Source: Actinokineospora inagensis DSM 44258 (GTDB taxonomy: Bacteria > Actinomycetota > Actinomycetes > Mycobacteriales > Pseudonocardiaceae). Taken from it: a DNA stretch of 64,000 nucleotides. Below are positions 45,288 to 53,331 of this stretch, in pieces. The stretch lies in the NCBI RefSeq assembly GCF_000482865.1, contig NZ_AXWW01000015.1:110179-174178 (forward strand), written 5' to 3'. Position numbers and translations under genes: made by a program. Positions within the stretch are counted from its first letter, which is position 1, and the number at the start of each line of letters is the position of its first letter. The notes under the pieces were generated by a model. It was not told the origin of the DNA. It made no database searches and worked only from the letters and a program-made list of their open reading frames with translations.

Positions 45288-45411
45288 CCCCGGGCGGCCC
45301 CCACCCTTCCCGGGGGGCGTCCCCGAGGCCAGTCTACCGGGATGGCGAGATCGACAGGGGTGGGGCTGGTGAGCTGTGGGCTGCTGAGCAGGATGTGGAC
45401 AACTCGGCGTC
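45288..45411. repeat. Direct repeat, copy 2 (124 bp)
   Basis: Second copy of the repeat at 44002, here uninterrupted and continuing into CAGCCTGAGCCCGTC; the same CTGAGCCCGTC follows the inserted DUF916 fragment at the left copy. The DnaA-box-like 9-mer reads TGTGGACAA here. It ends 38 bp before the response-regulator gene stop. Confidence 0.9.
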
Positions 45412-45448
45412 AGCCTGAGCCCGTCGTCTGGCTCGTTCCTGCCCGTGA

Positions 45449-45865
45449 TCAGTGGTTTGGCTGTGAGTACCAGTAGTCCACGGCGCCCTGCAGCACCGTG
45501 CGGAACAGCGCGAAGTTGACCGGTTTGTAGATGTAGCTGTCCGCGCCCGCCGCGTAGCAGCGGTCGATGTCGGCGGAGGTGGTCGACGACGTGAGGACGA
45601 TGATGGTCAGCGACGCGAAGTCCGGGTCGGCGCGGACGGCGGACAAGACGGCGTAACCGTCCGTGCCGGGCATGGACAGGTCGAGGAACATCAGGGCCGG
45701 GCGGGCGCCGCCGCGGAGGCGGTCCAGCACGGTGTTGCCGTCGGCGAGGAACTCCAAGGTCAGCTCGGGGTGCGACCGGGACAGGGCGCGGTCGATGGCC
45801 TCGCGGTCCACCTCGCTGTCCTCGACCACGAGGACGAGGCGGTTCAGGCCGTCAGATCGGTCCAC
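45449..45865 (-). CDS. Single-domain response regulator (Rcp1/CheY-like)
   Basis: 138 residues from GTG 45865 behind GGAGG; the ORF extends upstream, but that start is inside the phosphatase gene. Receiver domain only: acidic pocket Glu15/Asp16, phospho-acceptor Asp62 (MFLDLSMPG), Thr/Ser switch LTSST, and Lys114 (YIYKPV). The extended alpha-beta insert and the tail AVDYWYSQ resemble Rcp1, the phosphotransfer partner of bacterial phytochromes. The gene overlaps the SpoIIE-type phosphatase by 22 bp, so they are one operon, divergent from the phytochrome kinase 2 kb away. It likely receives phosphate from that kinase. Confidence 0.9.
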   Translation of the reverse strand: MDRSDGLNRLVLVVEDSEVDREAIDRALSRSHPELTLEFLADGNTVLDRLRGGARPALMFLDLSMPGTDGYAVLSAVRADPDFASLTIIVLTSSTTSADIDRCYAAGADSYIYKPVNFALFRTVLQGAVDYWYSQPNH

Positions 45866-47712
45866 ACCGAGCCTCCGTTCGGATCCGGGTGCAGCCCGAG
45901 CCGCGCCCACGTCGAGTCGCCGGTGATGGTGACCCGGGTGGGGCCGGTGACGAGCAGTTGGCCTGCGCGCAACGCCGGGTTGAGGTCGCGCAGCGCGGCG
46001 GTGACCGCGTCGGCCACGTCGGCGGCGGGCAGCACCTGGTCGAACAGCGGCGGGCCCAGGTAGCGGATCGCGAGCACGGCCACGTCGTCGTTGACGTGGT
46101 AGCGGTCGGAGCCGGAGATCAGGCCGTCCACCAGCGACGGCAGCGGCAGCGACCGCAACTCGCGCAGGCTGCGGGCGAGTTCCACGTCACCGAAGAACCC
46201 GCCCGCCGCGTCGCGGGCCTCGATCAGGCCGTCGGAGAACAGGATCACCAGGTCACCGGGGCGCAACCGGTCGCGCCAGCCGCGCAGCCGCAGGTCGGCC
46301 AGCACACCGAGCAGCCGACCGGTGCAGCCCGCCTCCTCGACCGCCCCGTCCCGGCGCACCACCAGCGGCGGCGGGTGACCGGCGGAGAGGGCCTCCAACT
46401 CCAGCACCCCCTCACCCGCGGTCAGGGTGGCCGTGGCGATCGTCAGGAACCGGGAGATCCGGTTGTCCAGCATCTTCTGGTTCAACATGCCCAGCGCGTG
46501 CCGGGGTGAACCGCCCTCGGCCAGTACCGTCTCCAACGTGTGCCGGGCCAGCCCGGTCAGCGCGGCGGCCTGCGCGCCACGACCGCACACGTCGCCGACC
46601 AGCGCGACCACCTCGCCGCCCGGCCGGTCGACAACGCCGTAGAAGTCGCCGCCCACCTCCAACGTGTGGTCGGCCGCGTTGTACCCGGCAGCCAACTCCA
46701 AACCGGGCACGGTTGGCAGCACGGCGGGCAACAGGTGTTGCTGCAGCGACAAGACGTCTGCGCGGCGCTGCTCGTAGAGGGTCGCGTTGTCGATCGCCAG
46801 CGCCGCGCGCCCGGCCAGGTCGCGCAGGAACTTCGTCGAGTTCTGCCTGCCCGAGTCGCGGCGGTCGAAGAACGTCAGCAGGCCCACGTCCCGGCCGCGC
46901 GCCCGCAACACCCCGGTCGTCATCGTGTCCAGGCCGACCTCGGCGGGCAGGCCGGACGGGTGCGGCTCGTCGGTCGCCACCGGGTCACCGGTCACGTGGC
47001 CCAGGTGCTTGACCAGCAGCTCCTCCCGCTGCGCGTTGACGTGGGCGGCGGCGATCGGCACCATCCGCCCGTCCCGCTGGATGTGGATCGCGGCGCCGTC
47101 GGCCAGCGCGGGCACCACCAGCCGCAACACCGCCCGCAGCGTGTCGGCGATGTCCAGCGAGGCGTCCATCCGCAGCGACGCCTCGGCCAGCAGCGCGTCG
47201 ACGGCCTGCTGGTCCTCCATCTCCCGCTGCTCGCCGATGCGCCGCTCCGCCGCGTCCACCACCTCCTTGGCCTGCGTCAACGCCACCAGGACCGCGTCGT
47301 CGGGCGGGCCCGCGGTGGCGAGTCCGAGCAGTCCGAGCCCGCCGTCCGACACCTCGAACGCGGTTACCAGCAGCCCGTCCGCGCCGCACGCGGCGATCCG
47401 GGTGGCGATCCCGGGCAGGTCGGTCACCGGCCGGTGGGCGAGCTCGCCCAGCGGGAACGCGGCGGGCAGACCGGACACCTCGTCGGACAGACCGGCCGGG
47501 CCGGTCCGCAGCCCACCCGCATCAGCCCATCGGGTGACCTGCGCCGCGCCTGCCGCCGTGTACCGGACCCCGAGGATGCCGTGCACGCCCGGCAACGCCA
47601 GCAGACCCGTGTACAGCTCGTCCGCGAACTGCCGGGTGTTGACGGCCGCGAACGCCGACCGCCACAACGAGTGCAGTCGGTCCGGCCAGCGGTTGTCTCG
47701 GTTCGGGTGCAC
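45844..47712 (-). CDS. GAF-domain SpoIIE/PP2C-type protein phosphatase
   Basis: 622 residues if translated from GTG 47712; the ribosome site is weak, so the start is the least certain part. One or two GAF-like sensor regions (~10-170 and ~185-345; ADGAAIHIQRDGRMVP, TGVLRARGRDVGLLTFFD) precede a SpoIIE phosphatase domain (~365-570) with metal-binding VGGDFYGVV, VGDVCGRGAQAAAL, SAGHPPPLVV, VILFSDGLIEARD and NDDVAVLAIR. Such enzymes dephosphorylate anti-anti-sigma factors. A short C-terminal module (570-622) is of unclear type. Divergent from the bacteriophytochrome (147 bp between starts) and overlapping the Rcp1-like gene: a light-to-partner-switch output is suggested. Confidence 0.88.
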   Translation of the reverse strand: MHPNRDNRWPDRLHSLWRSAFAAVNTRQFADELYTGLLALPGVHGILGVRYTAAGAAQVTRWADAGGLRTGPAGLSDEVSGLPAAFPLGELAHRPVTDLPGIATRIAACGADGLLVTAFEVSDGGLGLLGLATAGPPDDAVLVALTQAKEVVDAAERRIGEQREMEDQQAVDALLAEASLRMDASLDIADTLRAVLRLVVPALADGAAIHIQRDGRMVPIAAAHVNAQREELLVKHLGHVTGDPVATDEPHPSGLPAEVGLDTMTTGVLRARGRDVGLLTFFDRRDSGRQNSTKFLRDLAGRAALAIDNATLYEQRRADVLSLQQHLLPAVLPTVPGLELAAGYNAADHTLEVGGDFYGVVDRPGGEVVALVGDVCGRGAQAAALTGLARHTLETVLAEGGSPRHALGMLNQKMLDNRISRFLTIATATLTAGEGVLELEALSAGHPPPLVVRRDGAVEEAGCTGRLLGVLADLRLRGWRDRLRPGDLVILFSDGLIEARDAAGGFFGDVELARSLRELRSLPLPSLVDGLISGSDRYHVNDDVAVLAIRYLGPPLFDQVLPAADVADAVTAALRDLNPALRAGQLLVTGPTRVTITGDSTWARLGLHPDPNGGSVWTDLTA

Positions 47713-47858
47713 TGGTCCACTCTGTCGTCCACCGCGCGGCGGAGTGCGCGCTGACCTCAACTCTATGACCGGTGGACCGTTCGGTCCGCGCGACCGGGTG
47801 CTCCCGCCAGTAGGGTTCGGACGCCGCACCAACGGCGGCTGTGCAGGAGGTGTGACCA

Positions 47859-50042
47859 GTGGCGGACGACGTGACGTGGCAACCCGACGAGCGGGAGCGG
47901 GCCGCCGAGGTCGAGTCGGGCACGCCGTTCGACCTGTCGGTGTGCCTGAACGAGCCGATCCACCGGTTGGGCGGCATCCAGTCGTACGGGGCGCTGGTCG
48001 CCATCGGCGTGGACGGGCGGATCGAGGTCGCCAGCTCCAACTGCGCGACCGTGCTGGGGCGCGGTGACCTCGTTGGGACGCCCGCGGAGGCCCTGTTCGG
48101 GGCGGACGCGCTCGACGCCGTCCAACGCACCCTCGCCGCGCCGACCGGCGACCGGGGCCTGCTCCCCGTCTCGGTGGGGGACCGCGAGTTCGACGCCACG
48201 GTCTACCGCTCCGATGGGCGGATTGTTGTCGAGGTCGAGCCCGCGACACAGGAACGGCCGTTCGTGTTCTCCCAGTTCTACCCGGCTGTGCGCACCGCTC
48301 TGACCCGGTTGCAGCACGGTCGCACCGTCATGGACGTGTGCGCGGCCGCCGTCGCCGAGATCCGGGCCCTGACCGGGTACGACCGGGTCGTCGCGTACCG
48401 GTTCGAGGGGTCGGCCGGGCCGGGCGAGGTGATCGCCGAGTCGGTCGCCGACGGGCTGGAACCGTGGCTCGGGCTGTGGTTCCCCGCCACCGACATCCCA
48501 CCGCAGGCCCGCAGGCTCTACGAACGCAACTGGATCCGGGTCATCCACGACGTCGACGACCACACGGCCCAACTGCTGCCGCAGGTCACCGCGCCGCTGG
48601 ACCTCTCGGACTCGACCCTGCGCACGGTGTCCGGCTTCCACCTGGAGTACCTGCGCAACATCGGCGTCCGGTCCTCGATGTCGGTGTCGCTGCTCAACGG
48701 CGGCAGGCTGTGGGGGCTGATCGCCTGCCACGGCCTGGCGCCCCGGCGGCTCAGCGCGGAAGTGCGGGCGGCCTGCGAGTTCTTCGGCGTCACGCTGTCG
48801 CTGCAGTTGGCCGCGCTGCAGGAGGCGGAGGCCGCGCAGGCCCGGCAGCGGGCTCGCGAGGCACTGCTCACGCTGGTCACCGAGACGAGCGACCTCCTCC
48901 GGCACAGCGCCGACCTTGCCGCGCTTGTCGGCGCGGACGGGGTCGCGCTGCGGGTGGCCGGGCAGGTCACGGGCGAGTTGCCGGACGCCGTGTGGGACCA
49001 CCTGCCGCCGCTCGCCGCCGGGCAGGTGCTGAGCTGCGACAGCCTGGCCGACCTCCACCCCGACCTGCGGTCCGACCAGGTCAGCGGGGTGCTCGTGCTC
49101 GCGCTCGGCGACGACGACCTGGTTGTGTGGACCCGTCCGGAACGCCGCGCGTCGCGCACCTGGGCCACCGACCCCGAGCGACCGGTCCGGGTCGGCCCAC
49201 ATGGTCAACGGCTGACCCCGCGCGGGTCGTCGGCGGTGTACCAGGCGGTTGTCCGGGGCCGCTGCCTGCCGTGGACCACCGCGGACGAGGCGGTCGCCGA
49301 GGAGTTCGGCACCGCCGTCCGCACGGCGGCGTTGCGCCGCGCGACCCAGTTGGCGGCGGTGAACGAAGAACTCCGCCGGGCGAACCGCGACCTCGACACC
49401 TTCACCCACGTCGCCGCGCACGAGATGAAGGAACCACTGCGCGGCATCGCCACGACGGCCGCCTTCATCAACGAGGACGCCACCCTCGACGACCTGACCG
49501 TCCGCCGCCTCGACACCATCCAGAACCTCGCCCAGCGGATGGACGAACTGATCAACAGCCTGTTGCACTTCGCCCAACTCGGCCACGGCGACCTGCGCCG
49601 CGCCGACGTCGACCTGCGCGCCGCCACCATCCGCGCCCTGGAGATCGCGGGCGCCCGCCTCGCCGAACGCGACGTCGAGGTCACCCTGCCCGCCCCCGGC
49701 ACCACGATCTCCGCCGACCCCGAACGGCTCCAGGAAATCCTGATCAACCTCCTGGTCAACGCCGCCAAGTACGCCGCCCCGGAGCCACCCCGCACCGTCT
49801 CGATCGGAGCCGCCGACGGCGCGTTTTACGTGCGGGACAACGGCATCGGCATCCCCGAAACCCACCGCGAAGACGTCCTCCGCCTCTTCCGCCGCCTCCA
49901 CCCCCGCGACTCCCACGGCGGCGGCCACGGCGCGGGCCTCGCCATCGTCGACCGCATCGTCCAACGCCACGGCGGCACCCTCCGCATCGACTCCACCCTC
50001 GGCGAGGGCACCACGGTCTGGTTCACCCTGGACGACCACTGA
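47859..50042 (+). CDS. bphP: Bacteriophytochrome histidine kinase
   Basis: 727 residues from GTG 47859 behind CAGGAGG. PAS (~20-130) has Cys29 in VCLNEPIHRLGGIQSYG, the position used by bacteriophytochromes to bind biliverdin. GAF (~150-310) has WFPATDIPPQARRLYERN (the PxSDIP motif with Thr; Asp about residue 212). The PHY domain (~325-505) has a tongue-like RGSSAVYQAVVRGRCLPWT. The HisKA domain has phospho-acceptor His521 in FTHVAAHEMKEPLRG, and HATPase (620-727) has NLLVNAAKYAAP, DNGIGIP and GGGHGAGLAIV. All parts of an active red/far-red photoreceptor kinase are present. Biliverdin could come from the heme oxygenase at 35,264. Confidence 0.95.
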   Translation: MADDVTWQPDERERAAEVESGTPFDLSVCLNEPIHRLGGIQSYGALVAIGVDGRIEVASSNCATVLGRGDLVGTPAEALFGADALDAVQRTLAAPTGDRGLLPVSVGDREFDATVYRSDGRIVVEVEPATQERPFVFSQFYPAVRTALTRLQHGRTVMDVCAAAVAEIRALTGYDRVVAYRFEGSAGPGEVIAESVADGLEPWLGLWFPATDIPPQARRLYERNWIRVIHDVDDHTAQLLPQVTAPLDLSDSTLRTVSGFHLEYLRNIGVRSSMSVSLLNGGRLWGLIACHGLAPRRLSAEVRAACEFFGVTLSLQLAALQEAEAAQARQRAREALLTLVTETSDLLRHSADLAALVGADGVALRVAGQVTGELPDAVWDHLPPLAAGQVLSCDSLADLHPDLRSDQVSGVLVLALGDDDLVVWTRPERRASRTWATDPERPVRVGPHGQRLTPRGSSAVYQAVVRGRCLPWTTADEAVAEEFGTAVRTAALRRATQLAAVNEELRRANRDLDTFTHVAAHEMKEPLRGIATTAAFINEDATLDDLTVRRLDTIQNLAQRMDELINSLLHFAQLGHGDLRRADVDLRAATIRALEIAGARLAERDVEVTLPAPGTTISADPERLQEILINLLVNAAKYAAPEPPRTVSIGAADGAFYVRDNGIGIPETHREDVLRLFRRLHPRDSHGGGHGAGLAIVDRIVQRHGGTLRIDSTLGEGTTVWFTLDDH

Positions 50043-50046
50043 CCGC

Positions 50047-50290
50047 TCACCCTCCCGAGACGCCCAGGTTCTCGAGGAACGCTGAGGCGGCCGGGGTGCG
50101 GGTGGGGCTCCACACGACGTATTCGACGCGGGCGGGGGCATCGGTGATGGTGATGGTGGCGATGCCGGTCAGGTGGGGGACGTAGGCGGAGGGGAGCATC
50201 GCGATGGCCATACCCGTGGTCACCAGACGGGAGATGTAGTCGGCGGTGGTGACCTCGAAGGCGAAGACCTCCTCGGACAGTCGACGGAGG
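50047..50290 (-). pseudogene. LysR regulator, C-terminal remnant
   Basis: About 75 codons of the substrate-binding domain tail of a LysR-type regulator: TTADYISRLVTTGMAIAMLP, SAYVPHLTGIATITITDAP, RVEYVVWSPTRTPAASAFLENLG. The N-terminal HTH and most of the ligand domain are missing. The preceding codons belong to the neighbouring fragment on the other strand. It is a truncated, non-functional gene, 3' end intact. Confidence 0.75.
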
Positions 50291-50421
50291 GGCCGACGGG
50301 GGCGGCCGTGTTCGACTGGATCAACGACCACGGGTTCCGCGCCGACATCGCCGCCCTGCGTGGCCTGCACCCCGGGTTGCTGGACCTCGACACGTGGCTG
50401 GGGGTCCGCCGGGTTCGGTGA
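50290..50421 (+). pseudogene. Oxidoreductase-like gene, C-terminal remnant
   Basis: About 40 codons with coding composition: VFDWINDHGFRADIAALRGL, then HPGLLDLDTWLG, then stop. The pattern resembles the tail of NmrA/SDR-type NAD(P)-binding proteins, often encoded divergently from LysR regulators. No start or upstream part. It directly follows the LysR remnant on the opposite strand, so one deletion appears to have removed both 5' ends with the shared promoter. Confidence 0.45.
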
Positions 50422-50474
50422 ACCATCCGCCGGTCCCCATCCGTGCAGTGGGTGAGCACGGAAGGAGGGACATC

Positions 50475-53177
50475 GTGGCGATCGCGGTGGAACGGACCGG
50501 GCACGCGCTGGTCCTGCGCGAACCGGGGGCCGACGAGCAGGCCGCGGCGGTGGCGGCGGGGCTGCCCGCCGAGCGGCACCGGACGGCGGTCGTGGTCGGG
50601 GCGTCCGCGTGGTCGGCGCTGTCCCGGCTGGACCCGTGGCTGGTCGCCGACCTCGACGAGTCGGTGGACACCGGGGTCCGGCTGCTGGCCGGGCACGCCT
50701 CGGCGATGTCGGCGGGCGAGGTGTCGCTGGCGCGCAGGCTGGCCGACCGGCTCGGCGTCGAGGTCATCGCGCCGGACGGCGAACTGTACACATTGGATGG
50801 TGGGCACGCCTTCGCAGGCGGCGCCGGGTGGGTCGCGCACGGGGCCGGGTCGGACCGGCGGCGGCTCGGGCACCGGTTCCCCGAGCCGTGGTGGCAGGGC
50901 TACCTCCCCGAGGGGCACGAGCAGATCCCGCTGGGCCTCTGGGTGCGCGAGCCGGGCGGTGACCCGCGCGCCGACGACCCGCTGCGCTGGGTGCCGCCGG
51001 ACCCCGAGCGGCCGACCGTGGTGGTCGGGGCGCCGGGGGAGCCGAACCCCGAGGTGTCCACCGTGGTCGATGTGCTGGAGTCCGTACCCGCCGACATGCG
51101 CGGCCGGGTCGTGCTCGCCTGCTACGGGGCGGACATGGCGCAGGCCGTGGCGCGGGAGCGGGGGACCGCGGTCCGCGCGCTGCACGGGCTGCCGAGCTCG
51201 CGGGGCCTGGTCCGGCTCGACGAGAGCGGCCGGTTCGCCTGGTACCCGTTCGCGGTGGAAAGCGTGTACCGACCGGGCTGCGGGCCGGTGCTGGACCGCT
51301 GGATCGCCCCCGCCCCGACCATGGCGATGATCACCCCCGCCCGGTACCGGCTGGCCCCCGGCTGGTCCCTGGACATCCTCGCCCGCGGCCTGCTCGCCAG
51401 GCCGGACACCCTGCCGGTCGACCCGACCTGGCAGACGCCGACCTCGGCGGTCCCGGACCTGCTCGTCGCCTGCGGACCCGGCGTGCCGACCGCGGTGCTG
51501 ACGGCGTTGACCGAGGTGATCGACCACCTGCCGGAGTCAACCAGGTCACGGCTGCGGATCGTCGCGGCGACCCCGGGAGCGACGCTTCCGGTACGTGAGC
51601 TGCGTGATCACGTCGCGGGCAAGGCCGCGGTGCCTGCGGAGGAGCGCACGAGCCGCATTCCGCACCCGGGGATGTGGCAGTCGGAGCCGCTGCCCTCGGT
51701 GACCGCGGGGGCGAGCCTGCTCAGCGCGGACACCGTGGGGATGGACGAGGAACCGGCGGTGGCTACTGCTGGGCCGGAGTCGAAACGGCTGCCGTTGGCA
51801 CCGTCGAGGGTGGTTTTGCCGGTCGCGGACAGGGCCGTCGAGCCGAATAGGTCGGTGGAGCAACCGAAGGTGGTTGAGGAACCAGTCGTCGCGGTGGTTG
51901 CTGCTGAGTCGAGGCGGCTGCCGTTGGCGCCGTCGAAGGTGGTGCTTCCGGTTGCGGACAGGGTCGTCGAGCCGATTGAGCCGGTGGAACAACCGGAGGT
52001 GGTTGAGGAATCAGCCGTCGCGGTGGTTGCTGTTGGGGCTGAGCTGAACCGGCTGCCGTTGGACCTGTCGAGGGTGGTTTTGCCGGTTGCGGATACGCCT
52101 GTCGAGCTGGCTAGGCCGGTGGAGCAACCGAAGGTGGACGAGGAGCTTGTCGGCGCGGGGTCAGCGTCGAAACGGCTGCCGTTGGAATCGTCGAAGGTGG
52201 TGCTGCCGGTCGCGGATAGGGCCGTTGAGGCGGTGGGGCGACCGGAGGTGGTTGAGGAATCAGCCGTCGCGGTGGGTGGGGCGGAAGTGAAGCAGGGTCC
52301 CACGGAACTGCCGTTGGATCGGCCGAAGGCAGTGCTGCCGGTGGCGGATACGCCTGTCGAGCAGCCGAAGTCGGTTGAGTCAGTCGAGGCGTCGAAGTCT
52401 CTTGGCGGCGGGCTTTCTTTGCCGTTGAAGCCTTCTACCGTGGTAGCGCTGCCGTCTCTCTCCGCCGCGTCGGCTGTGCCGTCTGCCAACACACCCCAGC
52501 CGGATAAGACCGCAGAAGACAAGCCTGTCCTGCTCGATGAGCCTGTTGTGCCTGCCGACGCGCGGAGTTCGGAGGCGCAGCGGCGGGCCGTGCGGGCCAA
52601 GCTGGGGACTCGTTACGACTCGGCGACCCGGGCGGTGGTGCGGTTGCTCGCCGAGCGACCTGGCCTGCGCGCCGCCGCCGACCATGCCGCGCTCCTCACC
52701 GAGTTGGCGGTGGTTCGGGTCTTCGCCGAGGAACCCGGGCCGTACGACACCGCCTTCCACACCTGCCTGACCGCGGGGCTGCGCAGGTTGCCGACCACAC
52801 GCGGGATCGTGGTCGCGGGCGGGCGGCAGTCCACTCACGACGAAGGCGCCCTCTTACACCTGCCCGGCCCGATGCTCGCCGTCGCCGCGGTGGGGGCGGC
52901 CGTGCCCGGGGAGGTCGAACTGCTGATCTGGACCTCCACCGCCCGCCGCCTGGAGGGCCTGCTCGACAATGACCGCAGCAACGACGTCGTGCTGCCCGCG
53001 CACACCGCGCTGCGCGTGCTGGCCAGAGCGGGCGACCGCCTGCTGCTGGCCGAGGACGGTGCCCCCGTCGACCGGGCGCTGACCAGCCTCCGGGCCGCCG
53101 CGTCCGCCAGGGCTGCGGTCGAGGTCCCCCGCCACCCCAACCCGGCGCGCTGGTTCGGCGCGCTGCCCGCCGCCTGA
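50475..53177 (+). CDS. Repeat-rich T7SS-associated-like protein with possible ART-like C-terminus
   Basis: 900 residues from GTG 50475 behind GAAGGAGGGA. An N-terminal ordered region (~1-400) is rich in beta/alpha (VAIAVERTGHALVL, PTVVVGAPGEPNPEVST). Residues ~433-664 are five to six degenerate ~40-residue repeats of the type RLPLAPSKVVLPVADR...PVEQPEVVEE. The C-terminal domain (~690-900) has GLRRLPTTRGIVVAGG, EVELLIWTSTARRLEGL, VVLPAHTALRVLARAG and LLLAEDG. This order resembles ADP-ribosyltransferase-like domains found in actinomycete T7SS-linked proteins, although catalytic residues could not be confirmed. It is followed by a tiny ORF and the beta-helix/AAA gene in the same direction. Confidence 0.6.
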   Translation: MAIAVERTGHALVLREPGADEQAAAVAAGLPAERHRTAVVVGASAWSALSRLDPWLVADLDESVDTGVRLLAGHASAMSAGEVSLARRLADRLGVEVIAPDGELYTLDGGHAFAGGAGWVAHGAGSDRRRLGHRFPEPWWQGYLPEGHEQIPLGLWVREPGGDPRADDPLRWVPPDPERPTVVVGAPGEPNPEVSTVVDVLESVPADMRGRVVLACYGADMAQAVARERGTAVRALHGLPSSRGLVRLDESGRFAWYPFAVESVYRPGCGPVLDRWIAPAPTMAMITPARYRLAPGWSLDILARGLLARPDTLPVDPTWQTPTSAVPDLLVACGPGVPTAVLTALTEVIDHLPESTRSRLRIVAATPGATLPVRELRDHVAGKAAVPAEERTSRIPHPGMWQSEPLPSVTAGASLLSADTVGMDEEPAVATAGPESKRLPLAPSRVVLPVADRAVEPNRSVEQPKVVEEPVVAVVAAESRRLPLAPSKVVLPVADRVVEPIEPVEQPEVVEESAVAVVAVGAELNRLPLDLSRVVLPVADTPVELARPVEQPKVDEELVGAGSASKRLPLESSKVVLPVADRAVEAVGRPEVVEESAVAVGGAEVKQGPTELPLDRPKAVLPVADTPVEQPKSVESVEASKSLGGGLSLPLKPSTVVALPSLSAASAVPSANTPQPDKTAEDKPVLLDEPVVPADARSSEAQRRAVRAKLGTRYDSATRAVVRLLAERPGLRAAADHAALLTELAVVRVFAEEPGPYDTAFHTCLTAGLRRLPTTRGIVVAGGRQSTHDEGALLHLPGPMLAVAAVGAAVPGEVELLIWTSTARRLEGLLDNDRSNDVVLPAHTALRVLARAGDRLLLAEDGAPVDRALTSLRAAASARAAVEVPRHPNPARWFGALPAA

Positions 53178-53190
53178 CCGGAGAGCCGCC

Positions 53191-53331
53191 GTGTCCACCT
53201 TGCTCGCGCACCCACCCGCCCCCGAGCCGGAAACGATCGCCTGGGACCCGTCGGTCGACGCCCACCAGCGGCTGCTCGACTTCCTCGCCGGGTCCGACCT
53301 GGAGGAGGTCCCGCCGTGGCGAGCAGGCTGA
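53191..53331 (+). CDS. 46-residue hypothetical protein
   Basis: A short ORF from GTG 53191, 13 bp after the 900-residue gene and overlapping the next gene start by 16 bp. GGAGAG precedes it. The sequence begins STLLAHPPAPEPETIAWDPS and contains HQRLLDFLAGSDLEEV. Acidic, partly helical. No family recognised. The tight spacing argues for a real member of the operon, perhaps an adaptor between its two neighbours. Confidence 0.5.
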   Translation: MSTLLAHPPAPEPETIAWDPSVDAHQRLLDFLAGSDLEEVPPWRAG

